This document shows positions 1 through 7,386 of a stretch of DNA of 9,673 nt, piece after piece (the stretch's first letter is position 1; the number at the start of each line of letters is the position of its first letter). Source of the stretch: Acidimicrobiaceae bacterium (GTDB lineage: Bacteria; Actinomycetota; Acidimicrobiia; Acidimicrobiales; Ilumatobacteraceae); assembly GCA_947458565.1 (NCBI GenBank), contig CANGZK010000037.1:1-9673 (forward strand), written 5' to 3'. The notes under the pieces are model-generated. The model was not told the origin of the DNA. It was given only the letters and a program-made list of their open reading frames with translations, and did not search any database. The position numbers and the translations under genes were made by a program.

Positions 1-8
1 GAAATCTC

Positions 9-24
9 CAGGGGTCAACCCCTG
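9..24 (-). terminator. Hairpin at the end of the oxidase operon, candidate terminator
   Basis: A perfect inverted repeat, CAGGGG-TCAA-CCCCTG on the plus strand, starts 8 bases beyond the stop codon of the last oxidase gene. In the minus-strand transcript it forms a 6-bp GC-rich stem with a 4-base loop. The following bases (GAGATTTC) contain only a short U run, so this is a weak intrinsic terminator at best; position and symmetry are the support. Confidence 0.5.
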
Positions 25-32
25 CTAGCGAA

Positions 33-347
33 CTAGCCAAAGAACTTGAATGTGGCCAGCGCGGCACAGTACACACCCACGGCCAAAAAAAGACCGGTAT
101 AGAACAACCAGCTGAACAACTTGTTGTCAAACTTGAGGTGCATGAAGTAGCTCACGACCATCACAAACTTGATCACCATCATGGCCATCAGTGCTGGCAT
201 AAAAAGCCAGCCGAAATCGACATAGTACGTAGAAACTTCAAGCGCAGTAATCGCAGCCAAGATCAGTGCAATACGTACGTAGCCAGATGTAGACAGCCCG
301 TGCTCAGTTGCGTGAGAGTCTGTTGTTTCAGTAGTAGTCGTATTCAT
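33..347 (-). CDS. ctaF: Cytochrome c oxidase subunit IV (small prokaryotic type)
   Basis: Small accessory subunit of the aa3/caa3 oxidase in the cytoplasmic membrane. It carries no cofactor and is thought to stabilise the complex. The 104-residue product has a short polar Thr-rich N-terminus and three membrane helices at about 23-42, 46-67 and 77-98. The A-L-E-V (35-38) and Y-F-M-H-L-K-F-D (67-74) segments are typical of the prokaryotic COX4 family (PF03626, the Bacillus CtaF/CoxD type). I chose the ATG at 347 because it lies 2 bases past the ctaE stop, which suggests translational coupling. An ATG at 392 would only add 15 residues read inside ctaE. No Shine-Dalgarno is obvious. It is the last gene of the operon and is followed by the hairpin at 9-24. 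Confidence 0.88.
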   Translation of the reverse strand: MNTTTTETTDSHATEHGLSTSGYVRIALILAAITALEVSTYYVDFGWLFMPALMAMMVIKFVMVVSYFMHLKFDNKLFSWLFYTGLFLAVGVYCAALATFKFFG

Positions 348-349
348 GG

Positions 350-970
350 TTATGCCGGAATCAAATCGATAAGGGTGAAGATGATGATCCAAACGATGTC
401 AACGAAGTGCCAATACAGACCGATCATTTCGACCGTTTCTGCACGACTACCTGGCACTTTGTTGTTCTTGAGCATGCCTCGCAGCGCCAACAACATGATG
501 AGTCCAACTGTTACGTGAACTCCGTGAAACCCGGTAAGCACATAAAAGCTTGAGCTAAAGAGGCTGGTGGAAAAACCCATGCCCTCGTTGTAGAAAGCGG
601 TGAATTCGTATACCTGGCCGCCAACAAATGTTGCACCCAGAAGAGCCGTGATCACAAGCCACAAGTTGGTCGATTTGTCATCTCGTTTGTGTGCAGAGGA
701 CACAGCCAGCACCATGGTGAGTGAACTCATCAACAACACAAAACTGCTGACCGAAGTGAACGGAATGTCGAACACTTGTGATGGACGTGGCCCAGTGCCT
801 ACTCGCCCGCGATACAGCATGTAGGTAGAGATGAGTCCACCAAACAAGAGGCACTCTGTGCCCAAGAACAACCACATACCCAATTTGACATTGGATAACC
901 CGGTTGATGAGTGCGCTGCACCTTCGTGCGTGTCGTGTGCTGTAGCTAAATTATCCAACGTGAACCACAT
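350..970 (-). CDS. ctaE: Cytochrome c oxidase subunit III
   Basis: Subunit III of the heme-copper oxidase, a cofactor-free membrane subunit that supports proton uptake and stability of subunit I. The 206 residues form five predicted helices (about 29-50, 72-91, 103-123, 140-163 and 183-203), the short bacterial form of the family. Conserved features are G-T-E (37-39), Q-V-Y-E (119-122, with the membrane glutamate), T-G-F-H-G-V-H (146-152) and Y-W-H-F-V-D (186-191). The ATG at 970 overlaps the end of ctaD by 20 bases in another frame. AAAGG directly abuts this ATG, which is too close for a normal ribosome site, so a TTG at 958 is an alternative start. A longer start at 1075 would add 35 residues lying wholly inside ctaD and is unlikely. 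It sits in the standard II-I-III-IV order. Confidence 0.93.
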   Translation of the reverse strand: MWFTLDNLATAHDTHEGAAHSSTGLSNVKLGMWLFLGTECLLFGGLISTYMLYRGRVGTGPRPSQVFDIPFTSVSSFVLLMSSLTMVLAVSSAHKRDDKSTNLWLVITALLGATFVGGQVYEFTAFYNEGMGFSTSLFSSSFYVLTGFHGVHVTVGLIMLLALRGMLKNNKVPGSRAETVEMIGLYWHFVDIVWIIIFTLIDLIPA

Positions 971-2909
971 CCTTTGATGTATCGCCCGACGAAGGTGGGT
1001 CGAAGTCGGTATCGGGAGCAGTGCTTGGCTCAAGTGCCCAGCCAAATGCGCTGAACAAAATGATAACGCCACCAAAAATAGCTAACGGCACTGAGTAGAT
1101 AACGCCCAGTGCGGTAATGGGCAGACCAAATGCAAGAACTATTGGCCAGTACGAAGGCGATGGCATGTGAATGTGCGCATCAGCATTATCTTCGAGCTGT
1201 TTCAGCACTTCTTCGGCAGTTGCTATTTGTTGCATCTGACCGTTCGCGTCTTCGGCATACTTGCGATGGAAGAACTCGTCGAGGTGACGTACGGTTGGGA
1301 TCGAATCAAAGTTGTGTTCTTTTGGTGGGTTGCTTGTCATCCACTCGAGGCTGCGCGCACCCCATGGGTCAAGTGGTGAAACCTTGCCACTGCGTGCGGT
1401 GATGAAAACGTTAACGAGGAAGAAGAAAACACCGATCACCAAGATGAGTGATCCGATCGAAGCGACGAGGTTCCAAAACGCGAGATTGAAGAAGCCTTCG
1501 CCTGCGCGATTTTCTGTCCACTGGTACATACGTCGTGGTTGACCTTGCAGGCCCAAGATGTGCATTGGGCCAAACGTCATGTTCAAGCCGATCACCATGA
1601 ACCAGAAGTTCCATGATCCAAGTTTTTCGTTCAGCATCTTGCCAAACATTTTTGGCCACCAGTAGTAGAAGCCGGAGAACAATCCGAGCACTGCTCCACC
1701 GAACAACACATAGTGAAAGTGAGCAACGATGTAATACGTATCTGTTTGCTGAGTGTCGGACGGTGCAACTGAGTGCGTTACACCAGACAAACCACCGATA
1801 GTAAACAGAACGATCAAACCAATTGCAAACTTCATTGCAGTTGTAAACCACAGCTTGCCGCCCCACAGAGTGAGCGTCCAGTTCACGATCTTGACACCCG
1901 TCGGTACCGCGATCGCCATTGTCGAGATGGAGAACACTGCAACCGACACTGGGCCAAGACCCGATGCAAACATGTGGTGAGCCCAAACTCCCCAACCAAC
2001 GAAACCAATCGCTGCGCCAGAGAACACTACGAATGGATAACCAAACAACGGCTTGCGCGAAAATACTGGAAGCACTTCAGAGATGATTCCGAAGCTAGGC
2101 AAGATGAGGATGTACACCTCTGGATGACCGAAGATCCAGAACAAGTGCTGCCACAACAGTGGGTCGGCACCAGAAGCAACGTCGAAGAACGTTGCGCCAT
2201 AGTTGCGTTGGAACGAGAGCAGGAACAATGCGACGGTGATAACTGGAACTGCGAACGCCAGCAAGAACTGCACAACCAAAGACATCCACGTAAAGATCGG
2301 CATGCGCATGAGCTTCATGCCAGGTGCACGCATATTGAGAATTGTCACAATCAAGTTGATCGCACCAGCAAGTGAAGCAATGCCGGTTATTTGAAGTCCG
2401 AGTGCCCAGAAGTCGACGCCATGGCTTGGCGAAAAGATCGGACCAGAGTTTGGCGCATACATAAACCAACCACCGTCAGCGGCGCCACCCAAAAACCACG
2501 ACAGGTTGATGAATAATCCACCGAATAGCAAGGCCCAAAAACTGAATGCATTGATGCGTGGGAATGCAACGTCTCGCGCGCCGATCTGCAATGGGATGAA
2601 ATAGTTAGCAAAGCCTGCGGTCATTGGCATCACGAAAAGAAACACCATCGTCGTGGCATGCATTGTGAACATTTGGTTGTACAAGTCGGCATTGAGGATC
2701 TTGCCGTCTGGAAGAGCGAGTTGGAGACGAATCAAAACCGCTTCAAGACCGCCGACCAAAAAGAAAAACATGGCTGTTGCCATGTACATGATGCCGAGCT
2801 TTTTGTGATCGACGGTAAACACCCACTCGCGCCAGCCCTTTGTAACAACCGGGCGCTTGAGTGCACCCATGGCCGATGACGGCGTGGCGAAGTTTTCGAT
2901 ATTGGCCAT
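951..2909 (-). CDS. ctaD: Cytochrome c oxidase subunit I (aa3 type, A-family)
   Basis: Catalytic subunit that reduces O2 to water and pumps protons across the cytoplasmic membrane. All cofactor ligands are visible by family comparison: H84 and H399 for heme a, H397 for heme a3, H262, H311 and H312 for CuB, and Y266 for the His-Tyr cross-link (G-H-P-E-V-Y, 261-266). E264 and D113 mark the D-channel and K340 the K-channel, so this is an A-family enzyme expected to be active. The N-terminal T-V-D-H-K-K motif (32-37) is normal. Length is 652 residues, longer than a minimal subunit I. A cytoplasmic stretch (about 505-580) leads to a C-terminal two-helix extension (586-628) beginning P-S-Y-W-P, which resembles actinobacterial subunit IV. 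The ATG at 2909 has GGAG at 2916-2919, spaced 6 bases. Confidence 0.97.
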   Translation of the reverse strand: MANIENFATPSSAMGALKRPVVTKGWREWVFTVDHKKLGIMYMATAMFFFLVGGLEAVLIRLQLALPDGKILNADLYNQMFTMHATTMVFLFVMPMTAGFANYFIPLQIGARDVAFPRINAFSFWALLFGGLFINLSWFLGGAADGGWFMYAPNSGPIFSPSHGVDFWALGLQITGIASLAGAINLIVTILNMRAPGMKLMRMPIFTWMSLVVQFLLAFAVPVITVALFLLSFQRNYGATFFDVASGADPLLWQHLFWIFGHPEVYILILPSFGIISEVLPVFSRKPLFGYPFVVFSGAAIGFVGWGVWAHHMFASGLGPVSVAVFSISTMAIAVPTGVKIVNWTLTLWGGKLWFTTAMKFAIGLIVLFTIGGLSGVTHSVAPSDTQQTDTYYIVAHFHYVLFGGAVLGLFSGFYYWWPKMFGKMLNEKLGSWNFWFMVIGLNMTFGPMHILGLQGQPRRMYQWTENRAGEGFFNLAFWNLVASIGSLILVIGVFFFLVNVFITARSGKVSPLDPWGARSLEWMTSNPPKEHNFDSIPTVRHLDEFFHRKYAEDANGQMQQIATAEEVLKQLEDNADAHIHMPSPSYWPIVLAFGLPITALGVIYSVPLAIFGGVIILFSAFGWALEPSTAPDTDFDPPSSGDTSKDVVHVG

Positions 2910-2921
2910 GAGATTCTCCGA

Positions 2922-4169
2922 TTACTTCAGCGTGAGCAGGTAGGCAACGAGTTTTTCGATATCAGATTCGCTCAAACCAAGGTTTGGCATTCCGCGATAT
3001 TTGCCACCAGTGTCGGCCAGTAAAGCCGGATTGGCGTACATCGGCTTCTTCTCTGGGGCGTTGCGCAACCAGCCACGTAAGTCAGTCTGATTGAGGCATG
3101 GCTCACTAACACCTGCAAGATACTTCTCGCCGAAAGTTGCTGATTCAGACTTCCAAACATCTGAGCGACATTCTGGTGTGAGCAAGTCGAACATCGCGCC
3201 GGCAAACGTGTTGCGGCTCATGAGATGCGAAAGGTTTGGTGCTGCACCCGACCATACGTTTTCGTCTGGAGCTGCAATTACTGGCGTGCCGTCTTCGCGA
3301 GTAAGACCGTTGACTTGGTGGCAACGTGTGCACTGATTAAGAAACACGGTCTCGCCCTCTTTTGCGAGTGAGTCCTTGGCAGGTGCTACATACGGTTTGA
3401 GTTCATTGGCAACCCATTTCGCAAAGTCTTCTTTACTTAAGGCAACTGCTTCCATGCGCATATTTGCATGTGACAAACCACAGAACTCGGTGCACTGACC
3501 TGCATAAATACCAGGCTCATCGGCTTCAATGCGGTTAAGAGTGATTCGACCTGGAACTGCATCGCGCTTGCCGTTGAGAGCAGGAATCCAATATGAGTGA
3601 ATGACGTCGCGGCTTGTTTCGCGCAACAACACTTTGGTACCAACCGGAATTACAAGTTGACCAGAAGTAATGATCGGCTGTGTAATGCCATATTCGTTAT
3701 TCGTCGGGTAGTCGTACTCCCACCACCACTGCTGACCGGTCACGTTGATGATCATCTGCGTGTCGCTCGTTTTGTTCAGATCAAACACGGTGCGGAAAGT
3801 AAACACACCAACTACGGCCAAAATGAGTGCCGGGATGATGGTCAACGTAATTTCGAGAGCAGGGTTGCCGTGGCTCTGTTTTGGAATCGGTTGACCTTTG
3901 TCGCGAAACTTGATGATGCTGTAAACAACGGCAGATGCAACGATCAACCCGATGATTCCGGCTACGGCGAAAACTGGTTTTTGCAAAGAATCAATTTTTT
4001 GCGCGTTCGGACCTTTTGGTTGGAATGTGTCTTGCGGCGCATTTGTTGCACAGCTTGCAAGGAACACTGTTCCTGCGGTACCGAGAATGAGTGGCTTGAG
4101 TCGACCTATCACCCGAGTAAGCATATTGACCTGGGATGCGGCATCCGAAGCGTTCTTGATGTGGTTCAC
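2922..4169 (-). CDS. ctaC: Cytochrome c oxidase subunit II with fused cytochrome c domain
   Basis: Takes electrons from the c-type chain and passes them via CuA to subunit I; the fused heme domain makes this caa3-like. In order: a lipoprotein signal with L-A-S-C (Cys40), two membrane helices (about 65-87 and 105-127), the aromatic Q-Q-W-W-W-E-Y segment (146-152), and the CuA cupredoxin with H191, C226, E228, C230, H234 and M237. Next come a c-type heme site C-T-R-C-H (280-284) and probable axial Met394 (R-G-M-P). The 110 residues between them are longer than in typical caa3 domains and include Cys334 and Cys358. The GTG at 4169 overlaps the previous stop as GTGA. An ATG at 4124 would put the lipid cysteine at residue 25, a more usual signal length, so the start is unresolved. 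ctaD begins 12 bases downstream. Confidence 0.95.
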   Translation of the reverse strand: MNHIKNASDAASQVNMLTRVIGRLKPLILGTAGTVFLASCATNAPQDTFQPKGPNAQKIDSLQKPVFAVAGIIGLIVASAVVYSIIKFRDKGQPIPKQSHGNPALEITLTIIPALILAVVGVFTFRTVFDLNKTSDTQMIINVTGQQWWWEYDYPTNNEYGITQPIITSGQLVIPVGTKVLLRETSRDVIHSYWIPALNGKRDAVPGRITLNRIEADEPGIYAGQCTEFCGLSHANMRMEAVALSKEDFAKWVANELKPYVAPAKDSLAKEGETVFLNQCTRCHQVNGLTREDGTPVIAAPDENVWSGAAPNLSHLMSRNTFAGAMFDLLTPECRSDVWKSESATFGEKYLAGVSEPCLNQTDLRGWLRNAPEKKPMYANPALLADTGGKYRGMPNLGLSESDIEKLVAYLLTLK

Positions 4170-5281
4170 GGCACTACCACCACAATGCTTTGACCTTCAA
4201 CACCTGGAACAGACAGGGTGTACGGCTCGCCACTTACTGCTGGCTTATTGATGGTGAGTGTCAACCATTGCTCGGCGCCCTCAGAAATCAACTGGGTGCA
4301 GGTGACCACGTCTTCCATCACTCCATCAGCAATTTGTTTTTTGCCCAAGTGCGCGCTCAGTCTAAATTCGCCTGCGTCTTTGTTGCGGAAAATGATGTTG
4401 GATGGATTGGCTCGCCTCACCGTGATCGAATCTTGCAATCCTTCTATTCCTTGCACTTGTGCAGTCAGCTTGCCATCGACCAATTCGATTGTTGCATCTG
4501 CGCCACTCGTGGCAGAAACAGTTTCTGAGACACCTTTATCGAAATGTTCAGATTTCTCTTCACCGCATTCTTGGTGCGCATAGTGATCTTCTTCCGCAGC
4601 AACAACCAAGTCTTCGCGCAAACCAAAGCCCATGCTTGCGATGCCAGCACCAACAAGCCCAACCGCTGCAAGCACTGCAATTGTTTGAACAATGCTCTTT
4701 TTCAGTTGAGGTCGAACACTGATCAGTAGCCCAACCAACGAGATGGCAGAAGCGGCCACGATAAATATGATCGCGCCAGCATCCTTGCTTATTGCCAACA
4801 TCACTCGTGAGAACGAGAAGATAATTACCGCAACACCGATAGCAGCCAAGACTGGGTACTCAATCGGATTGAGTATTCGCTGACGAATACTTGCGTTATA
4901 CGAAACGTCTGCCGAGCTTCGCTCGCTCCATGCCTGCACAGTCCACTCGACCAATGTGGCGAGTATTGCAACAATTCCAAAAATGAAAACAATTGGTGTC
5001 GTGACAGTGCCGACTAACACGAGTGAAAAACCCGCAGCACCAACGAGTGGCCACATGCTTGGTGTTGGTGTGTCGAGAGTTGCTGCTGAAGTCTGATCTT
5101 CTGCAGCATGACCATCGCGAGTGAACAACGTGATACCCGTGAGCAGGCTTGTCGCGGCCACCAGACCAATAAGTGCAACTGCTCCCAATGCGGATGGATG
5201 AACCAACAGCATGTACAACGCGAGTGAAAATGCGCTCAATCCAGTGATTGCGATGAGGTATTTGGATCCGGGAGTAAACAT
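4166..5281 (-). CDS. Seven-helix membrane protein: subunit IV-like N-terminus and external cupredoxin-like C-terminus
   Basis: I do not recognise this 371-residue protein as a named family over its full length. Seven helices are predicted (about 7-27, 32-54, 78-95, 97-115, 142-162, 169-188 and 197-218). Arg/Lys-rich loops (119-135, 190-195) place the N-terminus inside and residues 222-371 outside. Residues 1-120 resemble actinobacterial oxidase subunit IV (PF12270 type): two helices, then P-S-M-W-P (74-78) and a hairpin that aligns with the subunit I C-terminal extension. The tail has a His/Cys/Glu-rich stretch (230-248) followed by beta-like segments. F-R-N-K-D (298-302) and Y-T-L-S-V-P-G (354-360) recall a cupredoxin, but the Cys and His expected of a copper site there are missing. 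The TGA stop overlaps the ctaC GTG. The ATG at 5281 is preceded by AGG about 9 bases upstream. The role is unknown; a structural partner of the subunit I/III-like proteins is the inference. Confidence 0.85.
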   Translation of the reverse strand: MFTPGSKYLIAITGLSAFSLALYMLLVHPSALGAVALIGLVAATSLLTGITLFTRDGHAAEDQTSAATLDTPTPSMWPLVGAAGFSLVLVGTVTTPIVFIFGIVAILATLVEWTVQAWSERSSADVSYNASIRQRILNPIEYPVLAAIGVAVIIFSFSRVMLAISKDAGAIIFIVAASAISLVGLLISVRPQLKKSIVQTIAVLAAVGLVGAGIASMGFGLREDLVVAAEEDHYAHQECGEEKSEHFDKGVSETVSATSGADATIELVDGKLTAQVQGIEGLQDSITVRRANPSNIIFRNKDAGEFRLSAHLGKKQIADGVMEDVVTCTQLISEGAEQWLTLTINKPAVSGEPYTLSVPGVEGQSIVVVVP

Positions 5282-5290
5282 TGCTCGTAC

Positions 5291-5905
5291 CTACTTCTGC
5301 ACGTACACGACGAACCACAGTGCAACAAACACCGCGGTGAGGAAATACCAGTACAGCGCATGCGCGCTCATCACGCTTGAGTCACCGAGGCGACCAGCAA
5401 CTGCTCTAAACATTGTGACAATTGAAAACGCAACGCCAGTTACAAGCAACGCAAGCATTGTTCCTGTGACGGCATAAAACATTGTTTGGTACGGGCCGTC
5501 AGTAAGCCCCATTCCCATTTGCATGTACACAGCAACTTGTGCGTTGATGGCGGCGATTCCAATAAATGCAGTTACTGCAAGTGCCATCGTTGCGTGCGAT
5601 GAATCGTTGCGACGTGTCGAATAGACGGCCCACTGTGCCATCACACAGGCAATCACCATTGTGAATGCCATTGTGTTCGTTGCAACTTCAGGAACCTTGA
5701 TCTCTGACGGCAACCAATCGTGGATCATCTTGCCGCGAGCGGATTCGCGCAACGGAGATGCGTCACGAAACTTGAACCACATGCCCAACATGCCGAACAT
5801 CAGCATTGTTCCGGCCGCAGCGACTGCACTTGTTGCTACCAATATTGAGCTACGCGGTGCTGGGCGTGCGCCGCTTGGAAGTGCGCGTGAAGTTGTTGTG
5901 CTCAT
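5291..5905 (-). CDS. Degenerate cytochrome c oxidase subunit III-like protein
   Basis: A 204-residue membrane protein with five predicted helices (about 21-43, 75-96, 106-126, 140-164 and 181-202), the same layout and length as ctaE in this operon. Q-V-A-V (123-126), F-Y-A-V-T-G (143-148) and Y-W-Y-F-L-T (185-190) line up with Q-V-Y-E, F-Y-V-L-T-G and Y-W-H-F-V-D of the real subunit III. The conserved polar residues are replaced: Glu to Val126, two His to Met150 and Leu153, His to Tyr187 and Asp to Thr190. The ATG at 5905 forms an ATGA overlap with the upstream stop and has GGAG at 5912-5915, spaced 6 bases, so this start is well supported. It probably pairs with the subunit I-like protein encoded just before it. 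Its fold should be subunit III; its function is unknown. Confidence 0.88.
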   Translation of the reverse strand: MSTTTSRALPSGARPAPRSSILVATSAVAAAGTMLMFGMLGMWFKFRDASPLRESARGKMIHDWLPSEIKVPEVATNTMAFTMVIACVMAQWAVYSTRRNDSSHATMALAVTAFIGIAAINAQVAVYMQMGMGLTDGPYQTMFYAVTGTMLALLVTGVAFSIVTMFRAVAGRLGDSSVMSAHALYWYFLTAVFVALWFVVYVQK

Positions 5906-7386
5906 TGATCGCTCCAAACATCTGCGCTCACTGTTTCGCCACTGCTCAATGACTTGATTGATGTGGCTATCGCACCCAGCAGGCACAACGCCATCAACAC
6001 ATGGCCAGCAGAGACAACCGTGTTGAAAAGTGTTTGTGGCCCTGAGTAATCAAAATCACTCACCACACCAGCAACTTGGTCTTTCGCGAAGTAATACGGT
6101 GCCGAAGCAAGAACTGTTGCAAAAAGTCCGAGTGCGCCAATTCCTATCACCGAAGCATCTGGAATCTTTCGTCCCCACAGTGCTGGACCGAAATATGAAA
6201 TAGCACCCCAAGCACACAGCATTGCGCCATAGGCAATGTATGTAACTGCGGCTTCTTCAAACACACTTCCAGTGAGCTTCGCTGATTCGATCTTCTGCAC
6301 AGCATTTCCAGCCATGCCCACAACAATCATGCCGACGCCCAAAAATGTTGGCACCAGTGGCGCAATCAATCGTGTCGTTCCTTTTTGAATAGCCAACAAC
6401 GCGAGCAAAGTAACAACGACGACGCCCAAGACCGGCAACAAGTTGAACCACGCATACGGAATTGCGCTCTTGAGTTTGTCGCTCAGTGAGCCACCCCACA
6501 CGAACACGTGAGGTGTTTGTGTTACGGAGCCAAAGATGGCGGTCGAAACAAGTCCTACGCCGACCAACATCGCACCACGCAATGGTTGGCGAATTCGTGC
6601 AGCAACAGGTGCCAACTCGGCGAGCAAACCAATTGCAGGGATGACATAGAGGAACGTTTGAGGCTGGCTAAAACCCCAACCCAACCACATATCGATTCCT
6701 TCGTTGCCTCCGAAAACCAGACGTCCGTAGTGATGATCAACTGCGACGTAAATGAGCGAGCCGAGCAAAACAGGCAAGGTCAAGACAATTGAAATTGCGG
6801 CTACGAAAACCGACCAAGAAAACATTGGAATCTCGAGCAACGAAAGCCCGGTTTGTCGCGATGTCAAAACTGTTGTGAGAAGCGATACCGAAGCCGCAAT
6901 CACACCAACTACACCGACTCCAACACCCATCAAATACAGATCAACCATTTGTGCGTTTCCGCCACTTGGACCACCATTGGCAATGATTGACCCAATCACC
7001 AGGCCACTACCGATCAGCCATGCATAAAAACCAAACATTGCGAGACGCGCGAAACTCAGCGACTTCGAACCAACCTGTGTTGGAACAACAGCAATACCGA
7101 ACCCGAGTGCGAGTGGCAATAAAACGCCGAAAGTTGCCCCAGTGCGGAGCATTGCAAAAAGCTGAGTAACGCTATTTGAATTAAAGATCGCTGTATCAGG
7201 AGCAATGCGCTCAATGCCAAGTGCGATTCCGACGCCAACGATGTTCAGCATCCAGAGTGCACTGGCGCCCACAAAGAGGCGACCAATCTTTTTATGATCG
7301 GTTGTGGTTATCCAATTTGCCACCGTGCCGAGGGCGCTAGATGCAGGGGCATGGCCTGCAGTGACAGTGGAATTGACCGTACTCAT
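5902..7386 (-). CDS. Cytochrome c oxidase subunit I-like protein lacking almost all cofactor ligands
   Basis: A 494-residue polytopic protein homologous to heme-copper oxidase subunit I. W-I-T-T-T-D-H-K-K-I-G (25-35) is a near-perfect family N-terminal motif, and several stretches align with ctaD of the same operon without gaps. The catalytic residues are gone: heme a His is Leu80; G-H-P-E-V-Y has become S-Q-P-Q-T-F (240-245), removing a CuB His, the Glu and the cross-linked Tyr; the His pair is Pro292-His293; and H-F-H has become A-V-T (380-382). The D-channel Asp is Ser109, and the K-channel Lys is absent. It should not bind heme a, heme a3 or CuB normally. The frame is intact and coupled by ATGA to the subunit III-like gene, so it does not look like a decaying pseudogene. 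The ATG at 7386 has no clear ribosome site. A structural, assembly or sensing role is possible but unproven. Confidence 0.92.
   Translation of the reverse strand: MSTVNSTVTAGHAPASSALGTVANWITTTDHKKIGRLFVGASALWMLNIVGVGIALGIERIAPDTAIFNSNSVTQLFAMLRTGATFGVLLPLALGFGIAVVPTQVGSKSLSFARLAMFGFYAWLIGSGLVIGSIIANGGPSGGNAQMVDLYLMGVGVGVVGVIAASVSLLTTVLTSRQTGLSLLEIPMFSWSVFVAAISIVLTLPVLLGSLIYVAVDHHYGRLVFGGNEGIDMWLGWGFSQPQTFLYVIPAIGLLAELAPVAARIRQPLRGAMLVGVGLVSTAIFGSVTQTPHVFVWGGSLSDKLKSAIPYAWFNLLPVLGVVVVTLLALLAIQKGTTRLIAPLVPTFLGVGMIVVGMAGNAVQKIESAKLTGSVFEEAAVTYIAYGAMLCAWGAISYFGPALWGRKIPDASVIGIGALGLFATVLASAPYYFAKDQVAGVVSDFDYSGPQTLFNTVVSAGHVLMALCLLGAIATSIKSLSSGETVSADVWSDQ

Noticed and set aside
971..1075. N-terminal extension of ctaE up to an ATG at 1075
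   Set aside because: The extra 35 residues are read from the ctaD coding end in another frame and do not resemble a subunit III N-terminus.
1411..2469. Long open frames in other registers inside ctaD (for example 1411-1995 minus, 1773-2375 plus)
   Set aside because: Their products have odd Cys/His/Arg-rich composition and no family resemblance; they lie wholly within the clear ctaD gene.
3597..4193. 198-residue plus-strand open frame
   Set aside because: It is antisense to ctaC, which has all CuA ligands and its helices in frame; the plus-strand product shows no domain or signal.
5902..7386. Subunit I-like gene read as a pseudogene
   Set aside because: The frame is uninterrupted over 494 residues, the helix pattern and N-terminal motif are kept, and it overlaps the next gene by ATGA with a good ribosome site for that gene. 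A decaying copy would be expected to show frameshifts or stops.
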